Assembly (NCBI RefSeq): GCF_014058425.1
Contig: NZ_CP049366.1
Location: forward strand, 186,001-250,000
DNA length: 64,000 nt
Direction: 5' to 3'
DNA from: Companilactobacillus pabuli
GTDB lineage: Bacteria; Bacillota; Bacilli; Lactobacillales; Lactobacillaceae
The notes beneath the pieces were generated by a model that saw only the letters and a list, made by a program, of their open reading frames with translations, ran no database searches and was not told the DNA's origin. Below, piece after piece: positions 35,212 through 43,248 of this stretch (its first letter is position 1; each line of letters starts with the position of its first letter). The position numbers and the translations under genes are program-made.

Positions 35212-36204
35212 TTGATAAGTAGTCGATGGAATTCGGGAATTCCTATTAAGTATATAATTAGCCTTTTAATGTTATTTGTTAGTTTTTTTTATTCAGCTAT
35301 GTCAGGCTTGTTTTGGATAGCATTATTTTTTGCGATAGTGTCAGGTTATTATATTAGTACTTTAAGAATTAGGAGGGAATTGATTTTATATTCGATAATA
35401 TTAATCCTTGTTTTTCAAAATTTTATTATTGGTGTGGGAGCCCATCTTGCCTCTAACGCAACAGGGTTAAGTTATTTGACACAAGTCCCACTTTTTTTTG
35501 TTGTTGGTATTTTTTTAGGAAGTGGACTCAAAAATATTGAGTATGAACGAAGTATGCTTTACTTTATTTTATTGCTTATATTTATTGCATTTTCACTTTT
35601 TATAGGTCGAGGAACTTTTAATTCTATTTTTGCTAATCTTAGAAATCTTGTGTTTTTTTATATTGTATACTATGTATCAAAAAAAATAATGCTGAAGGAA
35701 TTTTCAATACACTATTTTGTGTCCAAAATTGTCATTTTAAGTATATTTATATTGGTAATTGGAATAATTTTATTGATTGGTGGTTTTCCTCTATACAAAA
35801 TGATTGGTGTAAATGAGGTCTATGCCGCCAAAAGTGCTTCACTTGATGTATTGTCGGCAGTATCGTTGGATGATAGATTTTATTCAGATATAATTGGATT
35901 TTCAGTTAATAGAATGGGGTCATTGTACTATGAACCTGTTAGCTTGGGATATTTATTGGTTGGAATGTATTTGTTTGTGACATTATTTGACTGGACTAGT
36001 GATATATTGGTTAAAAATATATCAAAGGTTTTATTACTAATTGCAATACTTTTATCATTTGGAAAAGGATCTTTCTTGATTTTACTTTTATCAATTTTTG
36101 CACCGCTATTACATAGGTTTTTTAAAAAAATATTTTCTACAAGGTTATTAAAAATTACCTTTATAATGCATCGTATCAAATTTTTATATTACTCGTTCCA
36201 TTAA
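35212..36204 (+). CDS. Probable Wzy EPS polymerase (3' end abnormal)
   Basis: 330 residues, TTG start, with about nine hydrophobic helices and a loop carrying RMGSLYYEPVSLGYLLVG before LLSFGKGSFLILLLS, similar to Wzy/O-antigen ligase-like polymerases. The last 25 residues are hydrophilic and overlap, in another frame, the sequence that encodes the start of the next flippase. So the natural C-terminus seems lost in a deletion junction near 36120-36145. Function may be impaired. Confidence 0.6.
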   Translation: MISSRWNSGIPIKYIISLLMLFVSFFYSAMSGLFWIALFFAIVSGYYISTLRIRRELILYSIILILVFQNFIIGVGAHLASNATGLSYLTQVPLFFVVGIFLGSGLKNIEYERSMLYFILLLIFIAFSLFIGRGTFNSIFANLRNLVFFYIVYYVSKKIMLKEFSIHYFVSKIVILSIFILVIGIILLIGGFPLYKMIGVNEVYAAKSASLDVLSAVSLDDRFYSDIIGFSVNRMGSLYYEPVSLGYLLVGMYLFVTLFDWTSDILVKNISKVLLLIAILLSFGKGSFLILLLSIFAPLLHRFFKKIFSTRLLKITFIMHRIKFLYYSFH

Positions 36205-36230
36205 TAACTACTCCATATTTAGCTCGTGTC

Positions 36231-37553
36231 TTGGGTCCTACAGGAGTAGGGATTAATTCATATACAAATTCTGTTATTCAATATTTTATACTTTTTGGAA
36301 GTATTGGAGTTAATTTATATGGCAATAGACAAATTGCATTTGTAAGAGATGATTCTAAGGAATTAAGTAAGACTTTTTATGAAGTTTTTTTTATGAGAAT
36401 CATCACTGTATGCATATCCCTTTTGGCTTTTCAAGTATTTTTGTTAATAGTCAACGAGTATAAAACTTACTATTTGGCACAGTCGGTTTCAATTATTGCA
36501 GCTGCATTTGATATTTCTTGGTTTTTTATGGGCATTGAAAACTTTGCCGTAACTGTCATAAGAAATTTAATTGTTAAAATTATTACATTAATCAGTATCT
36601 TTATATTTGTTAAATCATATGATGATTTAACAGCTTATATTCTTATTTTATCGTTATCATTGTTAATAGGAAATTTGACTTTATTTCCCAGTCTTCATAA
36701 GTATGTGAAAATGCCCAAAATTACTTCATTAAATATTTGGAGACATTTAATTCCATCTTTGGTTTTGTTCGTTCCTCAAATTGCTACACAAGTATATCTT
36801 GTTTTGAATAAAACAATGTTGGGTGCGATGATTTCTGTTCAGTCATCAGGATATTTTGATCAATCTGACAAAATAATTAAAATGGTACTGGCAATTGTTA
36901 CCGCAACTGGAACTGTTATGTTACCTCATGTGGCCAATGCTTTTGCTAAGGGGAATCATGCAAAGACCAAGGAATATTTGTATAATAGCTTTTCCTTTGT
37001 TAGTACTATTGCTATACCGATGATGTTTGGCTTAATGGCAGTGTCTTCTAAATTTGTCCCCTTATTTTTTACGGCTAAATTTAGTGAAGTTATTCCTATA
37101 ATGGTAATTGAGTCCATTGTAATAATATTAATTGCATGGAGTAATGTTATTGGAACACAGTATTTATTACCAACAAATCAAACAAAGCAATATACTATTT
37201 CAGTTATCATTGGAGCCTTAGTAAATTTAGTTATAAATGTACCTCTTATTTTTTTATGGGGGGCAATGGGAGCTTCCTATGCAACAGTACTGTCAGAATT
37301 GACAGTAACATTATATCAATTGGTTGTTATTCGTAATCAAGTTAAATATAAAATGTTGTTCAAAGATACCTCGAAATATGTTATATCTGGACTAGTGATG
37401 TATGTTGTGATTTATTCTCTAGATAGGATTTTAAAAATGAATTGGTTAGATTTAGTTATAGAAGTGTTGTTAGGAATTTTTATATATATTTTTTTATTGA
37501 TTATATTTAAAGCTGATATTTTAAATAAATTGAGGAATTTCATGAAAAAATAA
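36231..37553 (+). CDS. Wzx-type polysaccharide flippase (5' end abnormal)
   Basis: 440 residues from a TTG with no ribosome site. The frame continues upstream to 36126 and encodes KVIKNYLYNASYQIFILL, then VPLITTPYLARV-LGPTGVG, the usual N-terminus and first helix of Wzx, but no ATG, GTG or TTG occurs before the in-frame stop at 36123. The rest (GINSYTNSVIQYFILFGSIGVNLYGNRQIA and twelve helices) is intact. Translation may fail or start at ATT; see the finding on the wzy/wzx junction. Confidence 0.7.
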   Translation: MGPTGVGINSYTNSVIQYFILFGSIGVNLYGNRQIAFVRDDSKELSKTFYEVFFMRIITVCISLLAFQVFLLIVNEYKTYYLAQSVSIIAAAFDISWFFMGIENFAVTVIRNLIVKIITLISIFIFVKSYDDLTAYILILSLSLLIGNLTLFPSLHKYVKMPKITSLNIWRHLIPSLVLFVPQIATQVYLVLNKTMLGAMISVQSSGYFDQSDKIIKMVLAIVTATGTVMLPHVANAFAKGNHAKTKEYLYNSFSFVSTIAIPMMFGLMAVSSKFVPLFFTAKFSEVIPIMVIESIVIILIAWSNVIGTQYLLPTNQTKQYTISVIIGALVNLVINVPLIFLWGAMGASYATVLSELTVTLYQLVVIRNQVKYKMLFKDTSKYVISGLVMYVVIYSLDRILKMNWLDLVIEVLLGIFIYIFLLIIFKADILNKLRNFMKK

Positions 37554-37613
37554 TTAATTTTATTTAAATTAAATGAAATAACAATTAAGCAAATTAGATT
37601 GGGGTATTATTTA

Positions 37614-38504
37614 TTGGAAAATAGTGTTTGTGCGGTTATTGTAACTTACAATAGATTGAAACTTTTAAAGATATGTTTGGATAGTGTTTTAAATCAGAAT
37701 GTAGAAATAAGTCATATCGTCATTATAAATAACAAGAGTACAGATGGTACTAGCGATTATTTGAATGGGTTAGATAATGAGAAATTGATTATAAAAAATA
37801 TGGAAAAAAATTACGGTGGCGCCAAAGGATTTAGTAAGGGTGTTGAAATTGCATTTAAATACACTAATGATGATTTTATATGGATAATGGATGATGATAC
37901 TTTTCCAGATAAGGATGCTCTAGACGAACTACTTAAGAGTTCTAGAATATTAAAGAAAGATTTTGGTTTCCTATGTAGTAATGTAAGATGGAAAGATGGA
38001 TCCATTACCAATCGTCCTCAAATAGCGAAAGATTGGGGTGAGGAAGTGGAAAATAATCTTATACGGGTTAATACTGCAACTTTTGTATCTGTACTTTTGC
38101 CTCGTAATGTTATTAATGGTCTGGGTATTCCTACTGCGGAATTATTTATATGGGGGGATGATACTGAATATACAACAAGAATATCTTCAAAATATCCTTG
38201 TTACTTTGTTGTAAAGAGTAAAGTTTTACATTATACAGCAAAGAATTTAAGTAATATAACTATATTAAATGATTCTTTAGACAGAATACCAAGATATACT
38301 TATATGTTTAGAAATTTGATTTATATTGATAAAAAGTATGCATCTAAAAAAAGAGTTTTTCGAAGATTTCTTAGTGAATTTGCGTTAATTTTTTCAATTA
38401 TTGTTCATGGTAAGGATCACAAAATTCTTAGAATCAGTGCGGTTATTAAAGGTATTTCAAAAGGTTTTTTCTTTAATCCTAAAATACAATATATTTCTAA
38501 GTAA
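37614..38504 (+). CDS. GT2 family glycosyltransferase (EPS)
   Basis: 296 residues if started at TTG 37614 (TGGGGT upstream); a TTG five codons earlier is also open. SVCAVIVTYNRLKLLKICLDSV opens the GT-A fold, WIMDDDTFP is the DxD motif, and WGDDTEYTTRIS resembles the galactofuranosyl/rhamnosyl transferase group (GlfT2-like). No membrane helix. It would extend the EPS repeat unit. Confidence 0.82.
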   Translation: MENSVCAVIVTYNRLKLLKICLDSVLNQNVEISHIVIINNKSTDGTSDYLNGLDNEKLIIKNMEKNYGGAKGFSKGVEIAFKYTNDDFIWIMDDDTFPDKDALDELLKSSRILKKDFGFLCSNVRWKDGSITNRPQIAKDWGEEVENNLIRVNTATFVSVLLPRNVINGLGIPTAELFIWGDDTEYTTRISSKYPCYFVVKSKVLHYTAKNLSNITILNDSLDRIPRYTYMFRNLIYIDKKYASKKRVFRRFLSEFALIFSIIVHGKDHKILRISAVIKGISKGFFFNPKIQYISK

Positions 38505-38586
38505 TTACATTACGATATTTCATTAATTAAATGAAAAATATTTATTAATTGAAATGAAGTGTGGGATAATATTTAATTTCAGTAAT

Positions 38587-38615
38587 TTAGGAATTGCCAT
38601 TCAAATTAACAAAAA
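38587..38615 (+). promoter_or_regulatory. Promoter-like motif before the LCP gene
   Basis: TTAGGAATTGCCA (38587-38599), identical to the motif at 31092, with a possible TAGAGT -10 about 16 nt later. Shared control of EPS synthesis and attachment is a possible reading. Confidence 0.4.
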
Positions 38616-38682
38616 TAGAGTTAAAATATAAGGTATAGTCGATTGTAAAAAAATTGACCAAATCTTATAGGAGGGGAAATAT

Positions 38683-39663
38683 ATGCATAACAATAGAAGA
38701 AAAAAGCATACTTTGAGAATTCTTAGTATGTGGTTCGTCTTGCTATTTATCTTAGGTGGGGCAGCATTTGGGGTAACTCGCTATCGTAGTGTGAAAAGTG
38801 CTGTTAACAGTTCGTTTGCACCTTCAGGTATTATCAAGCAACGTGATGTTAATTCTGAACTAAAGAATAAGAAACCTATTTCAATTTTATTAATGGGTAT
38901 TGATACTGATAGTTCAGTTAAGAATTACCAGGGTAATACAAATAGTATGATGATACTAACTTTGAACCCTGATACTCAAAAATCAACTATCACAAGTATT
39001 CCACGTGATATCGCTGTTAAGAAGATCAATGGTTCAAACAATGATAAAGCTGCAACAATCAGTTCAGCTTACTCAGTTAATGGTACAAGAACAGCTATTA
39101 CAACAGTTGAAAAACTATTGAACGTTCCTGTTGACTTCTACGCACTTGTAAATATGGGTGGTATGAGCAAAGCTATTAACGAAGTTGGAGGTGTTGACGT
39201 AACACCAGAAACTAGTTTCTCATTCGGTGGCTACACATTCACTAAGGGTGTAAAGACACACATGAATGGAAACAAAGCTATGGCTTACGTTCGTTCACAT
39301 GCCAACGACGACACAACTCGTCAAGGTCGTCAAAGACAAGTTCTTACTAGCTTAGTTAGCCAAAGTAAGTCAATTTCAACATTGTTCAACCAAGATTTGA
39401 TTGACTCTGTTACTGATCAAGTTCAAACTGATTTGACATTTGACCAAATGACAACATTGGCTAAGAACTACAGTTCCGTTGGTAAGACAACAACAGATGA
39501 TTCTCTAAAGGGAACAGCTGCTGAAGTTAATGGTCAAAGCATGGAAACTGTTAAGAACTCAGAATTGCAACGTGTTACAGACTCAATTCGTGATAACCTA
39601 GGCTTGGAAAAAGCTACAACAGGTAACATCGAATACGTCGTTACATCAAATGCTAATTACTAA
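38683..39663 (+). CDS. LCP (LytR-CpsA-Psr) family ligase
   Basis: 326 residues with AGGAGGGG upstream. One N-terminal helix, then the extracellular LCP domain: ILLMGIDTDSS, TSIPRDIAVKK (Arg/Asp active site), GGMSKAINEVGGVDV, YVRSHANDDTTRQGRQRQVL. LCP enzymes move polymer from undecaprenyl phosphate to peptidoglycan, here probably the EPS or a teichoic acid. Codon use shifts to the highly expressed type relative to the EPS genes before it. Confidence 0.93.
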   Translation: MHNNRRKKHTLRILSMWFVLLFILGGAAFGVTRYRSVKSAVNSSFAPSGIIKQRDVNSELKNKKPISILLMGIDTDSSVKNYQGNTNSMMILTLNPDTQKSTITSIPRDIAVKKINGSNNDKAATISSAYSVNGTRTAITTVEKLLNVPVDFYALVNMGGMSKAINEVGGVDVTPETSFSFGGYTFTKGVKTHMNGNKAMAYVRSHANDDTTRQGRQRQVLTSLVSQSKSISTLFNQDLIDSVTDQVQTDLTFDQMTTLAKNYSSVGKTTTDDSLKGTAAEVNGQSMETVKNSELQRVTDSIRDNLGLEKATTGNIEYVVTSNANY

Positions 39664-39672
39664 TATTTTTTA

Positions 39673-39706
39673 GGGCTGATTCCTATGATGGGATTGCCCT
39701 TTTTTT
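39673..39706 (+). terminator. Terminator after the LCP gene
   Basis: GGGC-GATTCC...GGATT-GCCC hairpin with seven T. Confidence 0.8.
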
Positions 39707-39749
39707 ATGACTATTATAAATATTAGTTATTAATGGGGGGAAAGCATTT

Positions 39750-40850
39750 TTGGATACGAAAAGAAATTCGGCTATAGAGCTAGTGAGAATATTAAGTATG
39801 TTTTTGATTATTCTAGGCCATTTTGCTGTTTCTACAAGTTGGAATTTTTCTGATAAAAGTAATTTAATATTAATATCTTTTATTCATTCCTTTTGGATAG
39901 GCGGTAAATTAGGTGTAAATTTATTTGTATTGATCAGTGGGTATTTTCTGATTTCTTCTAAATTTAGAAGAAAATCTTTTTTTAATGTTTGGTATACGTC
40001 TTATTTTTATATGGTGTTGGTTTTAATATTTGCGATTTTTATGAATATTGGATCAATAACATATAAGGATATAATTAAAACAATATTTTTATCTTCATCG
40101 GGATATCTTAGCTGGTTTGTAACAGCATATCTTTTGATGTACTTATTATCACCATTCGTAAATAAATTATTACTAAATTTGAATAAAAAAGAATTTAGAA
40201 GATTGTTGGCAATACTGATATTGTTCTTCTCTATATTTAATACATTATTTCATAATCCATCTTTAAGTGGATCAAATAATGGGGATGATGTGGTTTGGTT
40301 GTTAGTTGTCTATTGTTGTGGAGCTTATATTGGAAAATATAGAAATGATTTTCTTAAAATTACAAATAAAACTATTTGTCTGTCTCTTATAACCTCATTG
40401 GCTATATCTATGGCGTCAGTATTTATGCTTGATTATCTCAAACAAAATGTTTCTTTACTGGCAAATAAAAATAATGTGTACGACTTTTTTATTAAAGGTT
40501 TTAGTCCCTTACAATTGTTTTCCTCGATATGTGTATTCATTTTATTTATAAAAATGCCATATTTCTATAGCAAAAAAATAAATCTTGTATCTTCTACTGC
40601 TTTTGCGACTTATTTACTTCATGCTAATCTTCTAATTAGCGGTTGGATTTATAATGATATTGTTCGTGGATATAGGTTTGAAAATTCACCTATAGTTTTG
40701 ATATATGGTGTAATATCTTCCATAGGTATTTTTGCTGTTTGTTTCTTAATATCTATGATTCTAAGAGGTATATTTGGAAAATTAAATAAAAAGATTATAA
40801 ATCGTATTTCTAATTTAAAAATATGGAATTGGTTTGATTCTATACTATGA
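39750..40850 (+). CDS. Acyltransferase 3 family membrane protein
   Basis: 366 residues, TTG start with GGGGGGAAAG upstream; ten to eleven helices. RNSAIELVRILSMFLIILGHF carries the catalytic His of the AT3 family and GGKLGVNLFVLISGYF the second motif. It would O-acetylate a surface polysaccharide, probably the EPS made by the preceding operon. Very AT-rich codon use, like the variable EPS genes. Confidence 0.85.
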   Translation: MDTKRNSAIELVRILSMFLIILGHFAVSTSWNFSDKSNLILISFIHSFWIGGKLGVNLFVLISGYFLISSKFRRKSFFNVWYTSYFYMVLVLIFAIFMNIGSITYKDIIKTIFLSSSGYLSWFVTAYLLMYLLSPFVNKLLLNLNKKEFRRLLAILILFFSIFNTLFHNPSLSGSNNGDDVVWLLVVYCCGAYIGKYRNDFLKITNKTICLSLITSLAISMASVFMLDYLKQNVSLLANKNNVYDFFIKGFSPLQLFSSICVFILFIKMPYFYSKKINLVSSTAFATYLLHANLLISGWIYNDIVRGYRFENSPIVLIYGVISSIGIFAVCFLISMILRGIFGKLNKKIINRISNLKIWNWFDSIL

Positions 40851-40858
40851 ATGTAAAT

Positions 40859-40885
40859 GGACTTCTAAATCAGAAGTCTATTTTT
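40859..40885 (+). terminator. Terminator after the acyltransferase
   Basis: GGACTTCT-AAATC-AGAAGTCT then A-TTTTT. Confidence 0.8.
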
Positions 40886-40887
40886 AT

Positions 40888-40916
40888 TTGCAAAAAAGAA
40901 CATATGTTCGTATAAT
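40888..40916 (+). promoter_or_regulatory. SOS promoter with LexA box
   Basis: TTGCAA (40888-40893), 17-nt spacer, TATAAT (40911-40916). AGAACATATGTTCG (40897-40910) fills the spacer and matches the Gram-positive LexA box CGAACRNRYGTTYG at 13 of 14 positions. Confidence 0.92.
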
Positions 40917-40945
40917 AAAAATATAAACAAAAAGAGGTGTGGACA

Positions 40946-42244
40946 ATGGATTATCGCAAGGAACCCCACGGAGTTTACTTTCTGATTGATAACAAATCTT
41001 TTTACGCTAGTGTTGAGGCGACTTTACGTGGTTTGAATCCGCTCAAGGAGTTGTTGGTGGTGATGAGTGAGGCTGATAATGCAGGTAGTGGCTTGATTTT
41101 GGCGACTTCTCCAATGGCAAAGAAGATTTTTCATCTGAAAGCTAATGTTTCCCGTCAACGTGATTTGCCCCAGGATCCACGTTTGATCGTTGTTCCACCT
41201 CGAATGAATCTCTACATTAAACGCAATCTTCAAATTAACAATATTTTTCGTGAATTTGCAGCAGAAAAAGATGTTTGGCCTTATTCGATTGATGAATCGA
41301 TTATTGATATGACACATTCTTGGAAGCTGTTCGGCGACTCTCCTAAGCAGGTGGCTCGTTTGATTCAAATCAAGGTTAGAAAGGAACTAGGATTGTACAC
41401 TACAGTTGGAATTGGTGATAATCCTTTGCAAGCCAAAATTGCTCTGGATATTTATGCCAAGCACAATCCTGAGTTAATCGCTGAAATCCATTATCAAACC
41501 GTTCCGGAGAAAATCTGGACAATCAGTGAATTAACCGATGTCTGGAGTATCGCTAAACGGACTAAAAAGCGCCTTAATCGCCTTGGAATCCACAACATGT
41601 ATGAATTAGCCAACACAAATCCTTTTTACTTAAAGCAGGAATTAGGGCTGATTGGCGAGCAGTTATTTGCGATTAGTTGGGGGATTGATCGAACAAATTT
41701 GTCTGATAATCTCAGACCTAAGAATCATAGTATTGGCAATTCACAAGTTTTGCCTAGAGATTACTTTAACCAAGCGGAGATAGAGACGGTTATCAAGGAA
41801 ATGGGTCAACAAGTTGCTTCTCGATTGCGCCATCATCACAAACAAGCCGGATGTATTTCTTTGACCGTGACTTATTCATATTCTGGGGATGACAGTGAAC
41901 GTGGTGGCTTCAGTGTAGCTCGAAATATTGATGTGACTGATAAGGATTGGGAAATCAACCAGGCTCTGATTTACATGTTCGAGAATTATTGGCAAGGACA
42001 ACCGGTCAGGAACTTGGCAGTTTATTCGTCCAAACTAGTCACCAAAGTAGCACAACAATTAGACTTCTTCACTCCAATTCAAACTCAATGTGCCAATGAA
42101 GATAAGTTAGCCGTCATCGACCAAATCAGAGCTCGTTACGGTTTCAAGTCTATCGTTTACGCCAACAGTTTATTAAAAGGTGGTACGGCCATCAATCGCT
42201 CCAGTCTAGTTGGCGGCCACAATGGCGGCAATGCCTATGAATGA
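40946..42244 (+). CDS. Y-family DNA polymerase, UmuC/UvrX-like
   Basis: 432 residues from ATG 40946 (AGAGGTGTGGACA upstream). YFLIDNKSFYASVEATLRG carries the first catalytic Asp; YSIDESIIDMTHSW the second acidic pair; LGLYTTVGIGDNPLQAKIALD and a helix-hairpin-helix (LNRLGIHNMYELA) follow. Error-prone translesion synthesis under SOS control. It heads a three-gene operon with a YolD-like gene, as in UvrX loci. Confidence 0.93.
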   Translation: MDYRKEPHGVYFLIDNKSFYASVEATLRGLNPLKELLVVMSEADNAGSGLILATSPMAKKIFHLKANVSRQRDLPQDPRLIVVPPRMNLYIKRNLQINNIFREFAAEKDVWPYSIDESIIDMTHSWKLFGDSPKQVARLIQIKVRKELGLYTTVGIGDNPLQAKIALDIYAKHNPELIAEIHYQTVPEKIWTISELTDVWSIAKRTKKRLNRLGIHNMYELANTNPFYLKQELGLIGEQLFAISWGIDRTNLSDNLRPKNHSIGNSQVLPRDYFNQAEIETVIKEMGQQVASRLRHHHKQAGCISLTVTYSYSGDDSERGGFSVARNIDVTDKDWEINQALIYMFENYWQGQPVRNLAVYSSKLVTKVAQQLDFFTPIQTQCANEDKLAVIDQIRARYGFKSIVYANSLLKGGTAINRSSLVGGHNGGNAYE

Positions 42245-42557
42245 TGATTTAAGACTAATCTTAGAACGAATCGAACAATATTTTACTCGTTGCTACCAAA
42301 CAAGATATTGGCTGCAAGTGGTCAATGATCAATATGACAAAACGTATAATTTCTTCATCAACATCCAACCAAAGGGCCAAAGAGTCCGTTCTATCCCACT
42401 TCATACGATAGAACAATATAATTTATCATATTTAGAAAAAATTATTAATGAAATTCAAAAAAATATCCATTTATCCTTTATGTATGATGGTTTCACCGGT
42501 CAGAAGTGGCCCATAAAACAAGAATTAATTCAGAAAAGGAAACATTACGATGAATAG
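42237..42557 (+). CDS. Small conserved SOS-operon protein of unknown function
   Basis: 106 residues if started at ATG 42237, which overlaps the polymerase stop by eight bases; other in-frame ATGs lie just upstream. Soluble, with an aromatic N-terminal half (LERIEQYFTRCYQTRYWLQVVNDQYDKT). It overlaps the next gene start by eight bases as well, so the three are translationally coupled. No family recognised; genes of this size are usual between umuC-like and yolD-like genes in lactobacilli. Confidence 0.7.
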   Translation: MNDDLRLILERIEQYFTRCYQTRYWLQVVNDQYDKTYNFFINIQPKGQRVRSIPLHTIEQYNLSYLEKIINEIQKNIHLSFMYDGFTGQKWPIKQELIQKRKHYDE

Positions 42558-42927
42558 TAAATACCAAGCAGACCCTGAAATGGTCCAAACTTTTTTCGAT
42601 AATTACTACCACGACCGTGGCAAAATCAAGTGGCAAGGTTTTTATTTATCAGATCATACTGCCGCTTTGAAAAAACAAGCCAAGAAATCGTCCCACCAAA
42701 ATAAATTACGACCACAACAAGAACTCACAGAAATAACTAAGTTCTTAATGCAGTCGTATACCTACAATCAAATTGTTAAAGTACAGTTAAATGTCTTTGA
42801 CCTAAATGACAATATCAAAGATGATTTAACTGGAGAAATACAGGGTTACGATGAAGACCTGTTCTATCTAGACAATGGCAAGAAGTTCCATCTAAGTGAA
42901 GTAAGAAATGTCGCCATGGTAGCGTAA
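42550..42927 (+). CDS. YolD-like family protein
   Basis: 125 residues. RGKIKWQGFYLSDHTAAL is the YolD-like core motif, followed by a small beta domain (IVKVQLNVFDLNDNIKDDLTGEIQGY). YolD proteins accompany Y-family polymerases in Firmicutes and are proposed to be functionally similar to UmuD-type partners. The end of the SOS operon. Confidence 0.88.
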   Translation: MNSKYQADPEMVQTFFDNYYHDRGKIKWQGFYLSDHTAALKKQAKKSSHQNKLRPQQELTEITKFLMQSYTYNQIVKVQLNVFDLNDNIKDDLTGEIQGYDEDLFYLDNGKKFHLSEVRNVAMVA

Positions 42928-42998
42928 CTATAATTTTGATTTTAGTAGAATTGTTTTGATTCAAGTAATAAGTTTCGAGCTTTGCCTGAAGACACCAC

Positions 42999-43223
42999 TT
43001 GTAGATTTGAAAAATATGTGATATATTCATAAAAAATACAAAGAGAGGGTATATTATGACAGCATCCATGAAATTACGTCTAAACTTTTTAAATCAATAA
43101 TTGAATAAATATTTAAAAAGTCTGATGAACTATGATAATTTCCAGGGGTGTAGTCTATACTCTTTTATAAACTAATTAGAATTATCAAGGACAGTCATGG
43201 GCTGTTCTTTTTTTGTGTTCATC
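42999..43223 (+). promoter_or_regulatory. Leader-peptide attenuator upstream of the ABC-F gene
   Basis: Promoter TTGTAG (42999-43004), 17 nt, TATATT (43022-43027). A leader ORF is followed by alternative pairings. ACTTTTTAAAT (43084-43094) pairs with ATTTAAAAAGT (43111-43121), and TGATAATT (43133-43140) with AATTATCA (43180-43187). A terminator AGGACAG...CTGTTCTTTTTTT lies at 43188-43214, and GATGAAC (43124-43130) can pair with GTTCATC (43217-43223). Stalling in the leader would melt the first stem and allow anti-termination. Confidence 0.75.
43056..43100 (+). CDS. 14-residue leader peptide
   Basis: MTASMKLRLNFLNQ behind GAGAGGG; its last five codons form the left arm of the first stem. Short leaders of this kind sense ribosome-targeting antibiotics upstream of ABC-F and erm genes. 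Confidence 0.7.
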   Translation: MTASMKLRLNFLNQ

Positions 43224-43248
43224 AGCTCCAAAAGGAGTGGATTAATTT

